From CAZYMI01 sp964648505 (GTDB lineage Bacteria > Pseudomonadota > Alphaproteobacteria > Micavibrionales > Micavibrionaceae): a stretch of DNA of 55,291 nt. The stretch is from contig CAZYMI010000014.1 of NCBI GenBank assembly GCA_964648505.1, positions 1 to 55,291 on the forward strand, in the 5' to 3' direction. Within the stretch, counting starts at the first letter, position 1. Each line of letters opens with the position of its first letter. Both the position numbers and the translations under genes were made by a program. The notes beneath the pieces were generated by a model. That model ran no database searches. It saw nothing but the letters and a program-made list of their open reading frames with translations, and was not told the origin of the DNA. This document shows, piece by piece, positions 42,993 through 51,174 of the stretch.

Positions 42993-43904
42993 TTAAATTG
43001 CTTTAGAATTCTCACAATCTGTTGCCATCTGTGCCCTAAGGGCATCAAGGCTCTCGAATTTAGCTTCGGCGCGTAAATACTGAAGTGGACGTATGCGCAA
43101 GTTTTTGCCGTATAAATCACCTGAATAATCAAGAATATGGGCTTCAAGTACAGCATCAGGGGTTTCAAACATCGGGCGTATGCCGATATTCACAGCGGCC
43201 CTGCGCCACAAATTTTCCCCTTCAATCATGATATCGGCTGCGTACACGCCGTAGGCTGGTCGCAAGCCTTCCCCTAAAGTGGCATTAGCGGTTGGGTAGC
43301 CGAGAGTGCGTCCACGCTGGTCGCCTTTTATCACGGTGACTTGTATTTCAAATGCCCAGCCTAAAAGCTGGTTTGCTTCTTTAATTTTCCCCATAGCCAG
43401 TGCCTGGCGAACGCGGGTTGCCGAATAAGCTTGGTTTGATGAATCCATCATCAGATCAACGCGTGTTACGGTCATGCCAGCATCTTCAAGGTGTCGATAG
43501 CTGCCTTGTCTGTCACGCCCGAAATGAAAATCATGACCGACTGTAACGTCATGTGTATCAAGTGATTTTTGTAAGACACCTTCAATAAAATCATGAGCGC
43601 TCAGATGTGCAAATGCGGGTGTAAAAGAGGCGATATAAATAATATCAACCAATGATGCTTCAAGCCGTTTAAATTTGAGCGTACCGGGCGTAATCAGAAA
43701 GGGTGGATCTTCAGGGCGGAAAGTACGGCGCGGATGCGGGTCAAAAGTTAAAACACCAAAAGGCCGGCCTTGTGCCAGTGATCTTTTGCGGGCTACTTCC
43801 AGTAAAACCTGATGGCCAATATGCACGCCATCCAGGTTTCCAACGGCGATGACCGCGCCTTGAATGGATGCTGCTTTTTTAATTTCAATACGTTCTATTT
43901 TCAT
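42993..43904 (-). CDS. ribF: Bifunctional riboflavin kinase/FMN adenylyltransferase
   Basis: 303 aa. It converts riboflavin to FMN and FAD. The adenylyltransferase half has AVGNLDGVHIGHQVLLE (HxGH-type) and GVLTFDPHPRRTFRPEDPP. The kinase half has GRTLGYPTANATLGEGLRPA with the conserved GYPTAN and YGVYAADI. The length is typical. The gene lies three bases after the DUF2147 gene on the same strand. Confidence 0.96.
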   Translation of the reverse strand: MKIERIEIKKAASIQGAVIAVGNLDGVHIGHQVLLEVARKRSLAQGRPFGVLTFDPHPRRTFRPEDPPFLITPGTLKFKRLEASLVDIIYIASFTPAFAHLSAHDFIEGVLQKSLDTHDVTVGHDFHFGRDRQGSYRHLEDAGMTVTRVDLMMDSSNQAYSATRVRQALAMGKIKEANQLLGWAFEIQVTVIKGDQRGRTLGYPTANATLGEGLRPAYGVYAADIMIEGENLWRRAAVNIGIRPMFETPDAVLEAHILDYSGDLYGKNLRIRPLQYLRAEAKFESLDALRAQMATDCENSKAI

Positions 43905-43907
43905 TGC

Positions 43908-44363
43908 TTATTTACAACGTGGGTAGTCTTTTTCACTCACCCGCGTCCATAGTTGTGTTTTTCCAAATAAAGGTACGCCAACATAGCCCCGTAAACGCAG
44001 GGTTTTTTCATCAAGCGCTGTCAATGTGGCGTTATAAATATCCCCTTCATCAGCTTTATAAATTTTGCCGTCTTCCCAGACTTTTTTGTTTTTCTGGTGT
44101 TGTTTAAAATTATACAATATTTCAAGTCCGCATAAGGGCTGTGTACGAAGTTTGGGATTAGGATTTTTAGAATCGGTTTTCATCCCGTCTTTGATAATCC
44201 AATAAATTTGACCACATAGGCCTTTATCGCATTCTTTAATAGAAACAACAGAACGTTCGTTTTGGGTCAGCCATAATCCTAAGGGGGAAGGCACGTTTTG
44301 TGCAATGGCGGTTTTGGTCATCAGTAAAACAAGGGCAAAAAATACGACGATCAGTTTGTTCAT
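43908..44363 (-). CDS. DUF2147 exported protein
   Basis: 151 aa with a cleavable signal peptide (residues 1-21, ending TAIAQ). The mature part follows the DUF2147 pattern: SPLGLWLTQNERSVVSI, CDKGLCGQIYWI, GLEILYNF and the C-terminal LRLRGYVGVPLFGKTQLWTR. The function of the family is unknown. Its ATG overlaps the ppx-like stop by four bases (ATGA), and ribF follows closely. Confidence 0.9.
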   Translation of the reverse strand: MNKLIVVFFALVLLMTKTAIAQNVPSPLGLWLTQNERSVVSIKECDKGLCGQIYWIIKDGMKTDSKNPNPKLRTQPLCGLEILYNFKQHQKNKKVWEDGKIYKADEGDIYNATLTALDEKTLRLRGYVGVPLFGKTQLWTRVSEKDYPRCK

Positions 44364-45256
44364 GGTCTTTCTCCTTTGGTTACAAAATCATAGTAAATGC
44401 CATCACGAATACCCGATTTTGAGATGATAATCGTCTTGGCCTGAACATGTTCAATAACAGCAATCAGTAAGGCAGCAGAAACTGGCAAAAGGATGGCGCG
44501 GGCAGGCTCCATACGGTAGTTTCGAACCAGCCGCTCGCTATCCATTCTTGCAATCCGTTCAGCAAACGAGATAATACGTTCAGCGGGTAAAGTTAATCCT
44601 GAAAAATCAGATTTTGGCTGGTTGGCATCATCCAGAAAAGCATTGGCCAATGCACGCCAGGACCCACCAATCACATATAACGTCTGGGATGGGATCATAG
44701 CAGGCGGCAGAAGCTTTAAAATAGTGTGCGTCATTTCCGGTGCTTTGTCGCCATAACTTAATAGGCGCTGCGCGCCTAAAGGGAGCGAGATTTTCTCATA
44801 CACATTTCCCATCGCAATACGGGCGCATTCAAGTGATCCACCACCTAAATCAGCAACAAGCCCTTGTGCGTTGCGATGTTCAGACATAATCCCCACAGAA
44901 GCATAGTAAGCTTCCTGTTCGCCTGAAATAATTTTAACATCAAGCCCAAGTTTAGATTTTAAAAAATCAATAAAATCTGCGCCATCTTGCGCATCGCGCA
45001 GGGCCGCAGTTGCAACAGCAATAACATGTTTAACGTTGTAGGTTTTAAATTCAGATACATATTTTTTTAAGGCAGCAGTCGCTTTTTTTACGCCTTCTTG
45101 ATAAAGCTTTTGTGTGGCAGGAATATCTTTGCCAAGCGAACACAGTTCCCTTTGATTAAAAACAATATCAGGGCCAACAAAAATAACCATGCGAACGGAA
45201 TTTGATCCGATGTCAATGACGGCTGTTGCAGCTTGGGATGTCAGATCGCGTTGCAT
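44360..45256 (-). CDS. Ppx/GppA-family phosphatase
   Basis: 298 aa, shorter than two-domain exopolyphosphatases and probably only the ASKHA-fold domain. The first phosphate loop AVIDIGSNSVRMVIF is at residues ~12-26. The second region is ISGEQEAYYASVGI and VADLGGGSLECARI. Members hydrolyse polyphosphate or pppGpp; which one cannot be told. It lies 18 bases behind a second, more divergent Ppx-like gene, so the two may work together. Confidence 0.9.
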   Translation of the reverse strand: MQRDLTSQAATAVIDIGSNSVRMVIFVGPDIVFNQRELCSLGKDIPATQKLYQEGVKKATAALKKYVSEFKTYNVKHVIAVATAALRDAQDGADFIDFLKSKLGLDVKIISGEQEAYYASVGIMSEHRNAQGLVADLGGGSLECARIAMGNVYEKISLPLGAQRLLSYGDKAPEMTHTILKLLPPAMIPSQTLYVIGGSWRALANAFLDDANQPKSDFSGLTLPAERIISFAERIARMDSERLVRNYRMEPARAILLPVSAALLIAVIEHVQAKTIIISKSGIRDGIYYDFVTKGERP

Positions 45257-45274
45257 CCATTAGGTTTAAGCGTT

Positions 45275-46261
45275 TCAAGCCGTGCAGGCAAGTGCCGCAA
45301 GATTAACTTTTGGTGCTCTGGGCGCAGTTGCATCTTCTTGTTTGATTAAGCCGAAGCCATGATAACCAAATATGCCATCAGACGGATAAAGCTGGCGAAT
45401 AATTTTTATGGTATCGGCATTCAAGCCAGAAAAGACTCCATGAAGAAGTGCTGTTTTTTGTGGATGCGGTTGGGCGATATCTGCCGCGTTTGTTGCAAAT
45501 TGTCTTTGTAGCTCTGCTTTTACAAGACGGAATTGCGTTTGGCGATCATCGGTTGCGCCTTCAAAAGTATCAAGGCCTTCAAGGGTCTTATTGGCAGCAT
45601 TGCCGACAATGAATAGTGTTTCTAAAGAACCTATGCCACGCTCGATCTCACGAAATTTATTGAGTGCTTTTGTATAAACTTCTGACGGGGAAAGGAGTGT
45701 GTTTAAACCGATATCAAGACCGGTAAATTGCCACGATTGATCTAGGAATCTAAAAAACTGGGTGCTGCCACCGCCAATTCCAAGCATGGCGTAGTCATTT
45801 GGGTTTGATTCAATTTCCGGGCAGCGGGCGTGAAGCGCAACGGCTTCCATCAGCCCTTCTTCTAGGCCCGATATTACACCGATTTGCGTTCCAGAAATAT
45901 TTTCAAGATAATCTTTAACAGCGTTCCCGTTAGCAGCGTTGCGGAAAGGAGATGTTGAATAGGCGATAACATGCGCGCCAGCTTTATAAGCTTCGCAGGC
46001 AGCAGCTTGAAAGTGATCACTGAGGAAAAGAATAGCATGCTCTGTTAGAAAGCGTCTTTTGTTCGCGTCAACCTTATTGCTCCATAATTCTTCAGGCATA
46101 TCGAAAAAAGAATATTTTGTGCGTTCAAGTTGCCTGAAATAACTTCCATCTTCGCCTTTTTTATAGGGTGTTATTTTAAGGCCGCTTGAGGCGATTTCCA
46201 TGATCTGGATCAGATTGTTGTTGTGTAGGGCAGCTCTAATCCGGTCTGAAGCTAAATACAT
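45275..46261 (-). CDS. Divergent Ppx/GppA-like protein
   Basis: 328 aa from ATG 46261, chosen over a TTG 23 codons upstream that adds a hydrophobic run through the promoter region. The fold is seen in YSTSPFRNAANGNAVKDYL, VISGLEEGLMEAVAL and MLGIGGGSTQFFRF, which match the family. The first phosphate loop, DIGSNS in the neighbour, reads MEIASSGLKI here. The key Asp is thus lost (Glu at best), so catalysis is doubtful and a regulatory role is possible. It is the first gene of the reverse-strand series after tetR. Confidence 0.8.
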   Translation of the reverse strand: MYLASDRIRAALHNNNLIQIMEIASSGLKITPYKKGEDGSYFRQLERTKYSFFDMPEELWSNKVDANKRRFLTEHAILFLSDHFQAAACEAYKAGAHVIAYSTSPFRNAANGNAVKDYLENISGTQIGVISGLEEGLMEAVALHARCPEIESNPNDYAMLGIGGGSTQFFRFLDQSWQFTGLDIGLNTLLSPSEVYTKALNKFREIERGIGSLETLFIVGNAANKTLEGLDTFEGATDDRQTQFRLVKAELQRQFATNAADIAQPHPQKTALLHGVFSGLNADTIKIIRQLYPSDGIFGYHGFGLIKQEDATAPRAPKVNLAALACTA

Positions 46262-46333
46262 ATTACAAATCTCTAATATTATGAAAATTGAAACGGACAA
46301 GACTGTGCCAAAATTTACAATTTGAAGCAAGTC

Positions 46334-46939
46334 TTATTTTAAATCTTTTCGAAAAGAATTAAGCGCCCAGATTAGGGTTTTTTGGGCATTCTCATGCGCT
46401 TTTTCGATATCGGACGCGAAGGAAAAGCTTCGCCCAGTCTCGGTCAATATGCCAAAAATAATAAAAGTTAAGGCAGTAAGGTCTTGTTTAGGCAAAATTC
46501 CTTTATCCATAAGCCCTTTGGCAATTTCCATCAAAGATCCCAGAAGACTTTTTCTGACTAATTCAATTCTCTCCGAATAGGGGATGGCATTCTGCGCTTC
46601 CATTAAAATAATGGTTCTAAAGGTTTTGTCGGTTGCGCATTCAATATAGGCAAGGCAACCTTCAATAAAAGCGTCCCACATATTTTCTTTTAGCTTCATG
46701 CGGGCGGATATTTTTTTAAGGGCGTCTTGGCTCAGATCATCATAAATCTGTCTGAAAAGTCCTTGTTTATCACCAAAATGGTAATATAAGGACCCCCGTG
46801 CCATACCTGACTTGGCAACGATTCGGTTCGTGGAAGAATTGGCGTAGCCGTGCTCAATAAACTCTTCGATTGCGGCTGCCAGTAAAATCCGCCTCGAATG
46901 CTCCAGTGAGAGCTGATTGGGTCCGTTTTTGCGTGCCAT
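46334..46939 (-). CDS. TetR-family transcriptional regulator
   Basis: 201 aa. The N-terminal helix-turn-helix spans residues ~14-60: RILLAAAIEEFIEHGYANSS, with recognition helix VAKSGMARGSLYYHFGDKQ. The C-terminal ligand-binding domain is all-helical and resembles AcrR-type members. It is divergent from the VOC gene at 47067, and the 127 bases between them carry inverted repeats that fit a TetR operator. It should repress that gene and probably itself. Confidence 0.95.
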   Translation of the reverse strand: MARKNGPNQLSLEHSRRILLAAAIEEFIEHGYANSSTNRIVAKSGMARGSLYYHFGDKQGLFRQIYDDLSQDALKKISARMKLKENMWDAFIEGCLAYIECATDKTFRTIILMEAQNAIPYSERIELVRKSLLGSLMEIAKGLMDKGILPKQDLTALTFIIFGILTETGRSFSFASDIEKAHENAQKTLIWALNSFRKDLK

Positions 46940-46983
46940 TTTTTTACTTTACCCAATTAAAATAATGCTTTAAAGCAAATCTA

Positions 46984-47012
46984 TTGACTTTTTGTCAGTA
47001 AGTCAATATATC
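46984..47012 (+). promoter_or_regulatory. TetR-type operator overlapping the VOC gene promoter
   Basis: TTGACTT (46984-46990) and AAGTCAA (47000-47006) are a perfect inverted repeat with nine bases between. TTGACT also makes a good -35 element, with TATATC at 47007-47012 as -10 after 17 bases. Binding of a repressor here would block polymerase, consistent with autoregulated control by the divergent TetR gene. Confidence 0.65.
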
Positions 47013-47028
47013 TTATTTAGCAGTATGT

Positions 47029-47048
47029 CAGTAATTACTATCTTACTG
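47029..47048. promoter_or_regulatory. Second inverted repeat in the tetR-VOC gap
   Basis: CAGTAA (47029-47034) and TTACTG (47043-47048) are inverted around eight bases. GTCAGTAA occurs both here and inside the first operator (46994-47001), so the two sites share a half-site sequence. It lies between the VOC promoter and ATG, a suitable secondary operator. Confidence 0.55.
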
Positions 47049-47066
47049 TCAGAATAAGGGGATTAA

Positions 47067-47555
47067 ATGTTAGCAAAATATGCATATCCGATTATCTGCA
47101 CGGCAAAAATGCACGAAACGGTCGCTTTTTATGAGGATCATTTTGGCTTTCGGCCAGTGTTTGAAATGTCGTGTTTTACGTTGATGCGACACTCAGAAAA
47201 GCAGGATCTTTGCTTTGCGTTTCTCGATAGCAATCACGAAGCCGTGCCCGAACACTATAAAAATGGGGTAAGTGGGCTTATTCTCAACCTGCCTGTTGAA
47301 AATGTTGATTTGGTCTATCAGCAGCTTTATTGGGAAGGGGTGCAGATTTTAATGGAACCAAAATCAGAACGTTGTGGCCGCAAACATTTTATGCTGACAG
47401 ACCCGAATGGCATTTTAGTCGATGTGATGGAAGAATCTGCCAAGGCGCTGGTGCTCGACCCTGATCGTAATGAATATATGGAAGACTTTGTTCTCAAAGA
47501 TAAGTCTTATAAAACAAAAGCGCGCAAGGCAGATCTGTTGAATGCTGTGGCTTAG
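47067..47555 (+). CDS. VOC/glyoxalase-fold protein
   Basis: 162 aa. Vicinal-oxygen-chelate beta-alpha-beta-beta-beta modules are seen in ICTAKMHETVAFYEDHFGF and in the C-terminal FMLTDPNGILVDVMEE, where the metal-binding Glu of glyoxalase/bleomycin-resistance proteins usually lies. The substrate is unknown. It is divergent from a TetR gene whose operator overlaps its promoter, so it may respond to an electrophile or drug. A clean terminator follows. Confidence 0.88.
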   Translation: MLAKYAYPIICTAKMHETVAFYEDHFGFRPVFEMSCFTLMRHSEKQDLCFAFLDSNHEAVPEHYKNGVSGLILNLPVENVDLVYQQLYWEGVQILMEPKSERCGRKHFMLTDPNGILVDVMEESAKALVLDPDRNEYMEDFVLKDKSYKTKARKADLLNAVA

Positions 47556-47615
47556 AAACAAATTCTCAAGAACAAACAAGGGTGTTTTATTGTTTTAATG
47601 AACCGCCTTTGTTAT

Positions 47616-47652
47616 AAGTCGGACCCGCTTCCCCCGCTGGTCCGACTTTTCT
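47616..47652 (+). terminator. Rho-independent terminator after the VOC gene
   Basis: AAGTCGGACC (47616-47625) and GGTCCGACTT (47639-47648) form a perfect ten-base-pair stem with a 13-base loop, continued by TTCTTT. It may also end the convergent reverse-strand gene at 47714. Confidence 0.85.
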
Positions 47653-47713
47653 TTGTGTGTATTTTCTTATTCATAGGCTGGCCAGAAAATAACATACTGA
47701 ATATGTGTTAGGT

Positions 47714-48554
47714 CTATAAAGGCTTATAAGCACTTTTTTGAATCATCTTTTTTTGAAGAGGAAAAAAACCATCACGGCAATTTTTTTTGATAACGTCACA
47801 ATACGTGCCTGTTTTGCCGTTATGCGCATAAGAATGATGGGGGTCTATAGCAGGGTTATAATAGGTCATTCTTTGTTTCTTTTTATCTATAATAACAATA
47901 TAAGACATTAAATTTCGAAGGCCTATAACGGCGGCCCCTTCAGGGCTTCGAATGGTCCAGCTGCATCCTTTTTGATTACAAGGCAAGGCATTGTGAATTT
48001 CTGTAGCTGCATCAAGTAAAGAAATACGTTCTCTGGTTTTTGTGTTAATCCAGAATATATTAAATTCAGGATCATATGTTTCCCATTTTTTTGTATTTGG
48101 ATTCCAAATATCGAGGGCAGCGTGGCTGGCCAAAGAATGGTTATCAGAAGGCCCGTATAAATCAACCGATCTGGTTTTATAACCCATATTATTTTTTAAA
48201 ATTGCAGCCAATAATCCACGCCTTGTTGAACATTCCATATGGGGCGTGGTTTTTCTGCGTCCTTCCAAATGATCTATAAAATTTTTAGCGATAAGGCTGG
48301 AATTCTCCCAGGTTGCAAAAAATTCTGCATCCTGTAGATGCTGGCTGTTTGAATTTATAAAATCACTTAAATAATCGACTTGCTCATAAAAACTGTTTTT
48401 ATTTTTAAGATCAGAAAGTGATGCAATTTTTACAGTCTGTAGAAAGTAAAGATTTTTTTTATTTTAAATACGCTGCAGCAAATATCCAAGCAAGCGTTAT
48501 CACGCTTAGACCTATTATAAAACTCACGAATATGAAGCGTTTTTTGAATTTCAT
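47714..48554 (-). pseudogene. Transglutaminase-like protein, frameshifted near its signal peptide
   Basis: The C-terminal frame (47714-48458) has a transglutaminase-like triad pattern: Cys in MECSTRRGLLAAIL, His in ASHAALDIW and Asp in KWETYDPEFN. It has no ATG start, only a TTG at 48268 that would cut the domain. In the upstream frame, ATG 48554 encodes a 31-residue membrane or signal segment (FIFVSFIIGLSVITLAWIF) ending at TAA 48461-48459. Removing one A from the AAAA at the junction joins the two frames without a stop (YLNKKNLYFLQTV). It is either a disrupted gene, a sequencing error or a recoded gene. Confidence 0.65.
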
Positions 48555-48686
48555 TTTGACAAACTATACCAGAGTAGCGCACAAAAATTTACATCAAATA
48601 TAAGCTATTTAAAAAGAAAATATCAAAATAAAGTGGTGTGCTTTGTTAATTTAACGCTCAAAACAATTGCAGATTGTATGAAAAAA

Positions 48687-50084
48687 TCAAAATTTAATCC
48701 GCGTTAAAATGCCTTCTTTAATTTTGCGATAAAGTGTTGATTTTGCAAGCCCCAGTGCGGTTGCGGCTTTTTCAATATCTTGGTTATAGTAATTAATGGC
48801 GTAGCGTATTGCCTCGGCTTCATGTTCGGCAATTGTTTTAAGGCGATCATACCCGCTTGTATAAAAATGGCGTGTGGGCGGCAGCGGTTTATACGTGATT
48901 TCAGGCGTATCATGAATCCAAGAAAAATCGAACATATTGATCACGTCTGATTCGCTCATCACAACGGCGCGGTGAACAGCGTTTTCTAGTTCGCGCACAT
49001 TACCATACCACTCTCTTTCAGCCAGAGAATTCAGAACAGAATCTGAAAAAACTTTTGTATGTGTTTTTGTTGTGACGCAATAGCGGTCAAGAAAATATTG
49101 AGCAAGCGCTAGAATATCTTGTTTGCGTTCACGAAGTGGGGGCAAGGTAATTTGTAGTACATTCAGGCGAAAAAATAAATCTTCGCGAAAGCGACCAGCT
49201 TTTACTTCTTTTTGTAAATCACGGTTTGTGGCTGATAAAATACGAACGTTGACAGGGACAGTTTGGCCAGCACCCACAGGTTCGATTTCTTTTTGTTGCA
49301 AAACACGCAGTAATTTCACTTGTGATTCTTTAGGCAACTCACTAATTTCGTCGAGAAAGATTGTACCGCCCTGAGCTTCACGAAACTTGCCAATGGTTTT
49401 TGTAGAAGCGCCGGTGAAGGCACCTTTTTCGTGGCCAAACAAAGTACTTTCCACTAAATTTTCAGGGATAGCGCCACAGTTGATTGCAATGAAGGGGCTG
49501 CCAGATCTGGCGCTTTCCCCATGAATCGCACGGGCAAAAACTTCTTTTCCTACGCCGGTTTCACCTGTAATTAAGACAGGGATATTGGATGCGGCTGCCT
49601 TGCGTCCGGTTTTTACAACATCGCTCAGGCCTTCATCGCAACCTATCAAGTTTGTAAATCGAACGACACCTTCTTCGGTGCGTCTTAGGCGCGTTACCTC
49701 TTTGTGTAAGCTTGCCATTTTTATCGCGTTCTGAACGGTTACGGCAAGCCTTCGAGGCTCATAGGGTTTCGTCATAAAATCGATTGCACCCAAGCGCATC
49801 GCTTTTACTATATTTTCTGTTGTGTGATTTCCTGTCAGCATAATAACGGGCAGGTCGGGGTAGGAGTCATGTATCACTTCAAGCGCCTCAAGTCCTGTCA
49901 TCACAGGCATTTCTTGGTCCATGATAACCAGGCGGATTATAGAGAAGTTTTTTTCCAGAAGGTTTAGTGCGACCCGTCCGTTATCAGCGTACAAAATATC
50001 GTAGGGTCCATCACGTTTTAGCAGTGTGGCTAAAAGTTCGCGCTGGGTGGGGTCGTCTTCAACAATTAGAATTTTCATACCCAT
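48687..50084 (-). CDS. NtrC-type sigma-54 response regulator
   Basis: 465 aa. The REC domain (residues 1-125) has the acceptor Asp56 in LVIMDQEMP. The AAA+ domain (~145-375) has Walker A GETGVGKE, the sigma-54 contact loop GAFTGA and FLDEISELP. The C-terminal Fis-type helix-turn-helix is AATALGLAKSTLYRKIKEG. All parts of an active enhancer-binding protein are present. ATG 50078 is an alternative start, and no strong ribosome-binding site is seen. It is divergent from the regulator-globin-kinase operon that carries a sigma-54 promoter and is its likely activator. Confidence 0.95.
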   Translation of the reverse strand: MGMKILIVEDDPTQRELLATLLKRDGPYDILYADNGRVALNLLEKNFSIIRLVIMDQEMPVMTGLEALEVIHDSYPDLPVIMLTGNHTTENIVKAMRLGAIDFMTKPYEPRRLAVTVQNAIKMASLHKEVTRLRRTEEGVVRFTNLIGCDEGLSDVVKTGRKAAASNIPVLITGETGVGKEVFARAIHGESARSGSPFIAINCGAIPENLVESTLFGHEKGAFTGASTKTIGKFREAQGGTIFLDEISELPKESQVKLLRVLQQKEIEPVGAGQTVPVNVRILSATNRDLQKEVKAGRFREDLFFRLNVLQITLPPLRERKQDILALAQYFLDRYCVTTKTHTKVFSDSVLNSLAEREWYGNVRELENAVHRAVVMSESDVINMFDFSWIHDTPEITYKPLPPTRHFYTSGYDRLKTIAEHEAEAIRYAINYYNQDIEKAATALGLAKSTLYRKIKEGILTRIKF

Positions 50085-50129
50085 AAGCTAAGTTTAACAT
50101 ATGGGGGTTAAAATAAGTTTTATTCTCGG

Positions 50130-50154
50130 AATGAAACTGCATTTTTGTCTCATT
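50130..50154. promoter_or_regulatory. Candidate enhancer (UAS) for the sigma-54 promoter
   Basis: AATGAAAC-N9-GTCTCATT is an inverted repeat with one mismatch. It ends about 85 bases before the predicted start at 50239 and begins about 110 bases before it, the usual distance for an NtrC-family binding site. It could also autoregulate the divergent activator gene. Confidence 0.55.
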
Positions 50155-50174
50155 TTAAGAATTTTTATTTTTTA

Positions 50175-50194
50175 AATCAATCAACTCATTGATT
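50175..50194. promoter_or_regulatory. Perfect inverted repeat near the sigma-54 promoter
   Basis: AATCAAT (50175-50181) and ATTGATT (50188-50194) are perfect arms six bases apart. It lies 18 bases upstream of the -24 element, so it could be a second activator site or bind an IHF-like or repressor protein. Confidence 0.45.
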
Positions 50195-50212
50195 ATGTTA
50201 TTACATTATGTC

Positions 50213-50228
50213 TGGCATGATGATTGCA
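50213..50228 (+). promoter_or_regulatory. Sigma-54 (-24/-12) promoter of the regulator-globin-kinase operon
   Basis: TGGCATGATGATTGCA fits the sigma-54 consensus TGGCAyr-N4-TTGCw at the exact spacing. The GG is at -25/-24 and the GC at -13/-12, which puts transcription start near 50239. The ribosome-binding site AGAAAGGAACGG and ATG 50257 follow at once. An NtrC-type activator gene is divergent. No RpoN gene is in the window. Confidence 0.85.
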
Positions 50229-50256
50229 TTTCCGTATTAATAGAAAGGAACGGACC

Positions 50257-51174
50257 ATGATTATCGTCAGCCATTCTGCAACCGCGACTTTGGTCAAAGA
50301 CCTGGAGCGCTGTCGGGCAGAGGGAATGGCGGAGCGGTGCATTTATCTCAAGCTTGCGCACTTGTCCAATCGAGCAGCGGATTGGATTGATGATGTGGCA
50401 AGTTATTTGGAGGAAATGATTGGTGATGATCTGGGACGTATTTTTTTGTGTGAGGACGGAGATGTTTTTATCATCGCATCCGGCTTGAACAAGAAAAAAC
50501 TTTCGGAAGTTTTTTTGTGTGTACTCCCCCACCTTCAGCCAGCTCCTGACCCCCAGGGGCTGGCTGTTCTTTATGAACTGAGTGTTGATATAAATGCTGT
50601 ACTTATCATTGCGCAAGACAAATACGATATTATTCTTGACGCAGAAAAATTAATTTATGAGGAACGGCAGCGTCTTAAGCAAGATAAAATTGATATTCAG
50701 CAACGCGCAATTTTAAATTTGAATATTACACAAGACATGAAGCAAGCTGTGAAAAATAAACGCTTTAAGCGAGATAAACTTGAAATTCTGCTTGTGGATG
50801 ATGATGCTTTTTCAAGGCGCATGGTCAGTAATGTTCTATCAGGTCCATTTTCTATTCAGGCAGCTAGTGATGGTTGGGAAGCGATCACAATGTATCTTAA
50901 ACATGCCCCCGATATTGTGTTTCTGGATATTGATATGCCAGATATAAATGGTCACGATATATTAAGTAAGCTATTTGAAATTGACCCTGTTGCTTATGTT
51001 GTGATGCTCAGTGGGTTTGGCCATCAGGATAATATTTTACGTGCAGTCAAACGTGGTGCGCGCGGCTTTATTGGCAAACCATTCACAAAAGAAAAGATTT
51101 TTCAATATATTCATTCTTGTCCCCCTGTCATGCACCGTCAAATGAAAGTGAATAATAATGTCCAAACAACATGA
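50257..51174 (+). CDS. Response regulator 1 of the sigma-54 operon
   Basis: 305 aa from ATG 50257. An upstream ATG at 50224 lies inside the -12 element and is rejected, and AGAAAGGAACGG precedes 50257. An unnamed N-terminal domain (~residues 20-130, with YLKLAHLSNRAADW and GDVFIIASGLN) and a helical linker precede a REC domain (~178-297). REC has the acceptor in DIVFLDIDMPD, the switch Ser in VVMLSG and the Lys in GFIGKPF. It has no DNA-binding output. It overlaps the next gene by 17 bases. Its nearest relatives in the window are the genes at 51158 and 30019. Confidence 0.92.
   Translation: MIIVSHSATATLVKDLERCRAEGMAERCIYLKLAHLSNRAADWIDDVASYLEEMIGDDLGRIFLCEDGDVFIIASGLNKKKLSEVFLCVLPHLQPAPDPQGLAVLYELSVDINAVLIIAQDKYDIILDAEKLIYEERQRLKQDKIDIQQRAILNLNITQDMKQAVKNKRFKRDKLEILLVDDDAFSRRMVSNVLSGPFSIQAASDGWEAITMYLKHAPDIVFLDIDMPDINGHDILSKLFEIDPVAYVVMLSGFGHQDNILRAVKRGARGFIGKPFTKEKIFQYIHSCPPVMHRQMKVNNNVQTT

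Noticed and set aside
50224..50256. ATG 50224 as start of the first operon regulator
   Set aside because: It lies inside the -12 part of the sigma-54 promoter and before the expected transcript start. ATG 50257 has a good ribosome-binding site.
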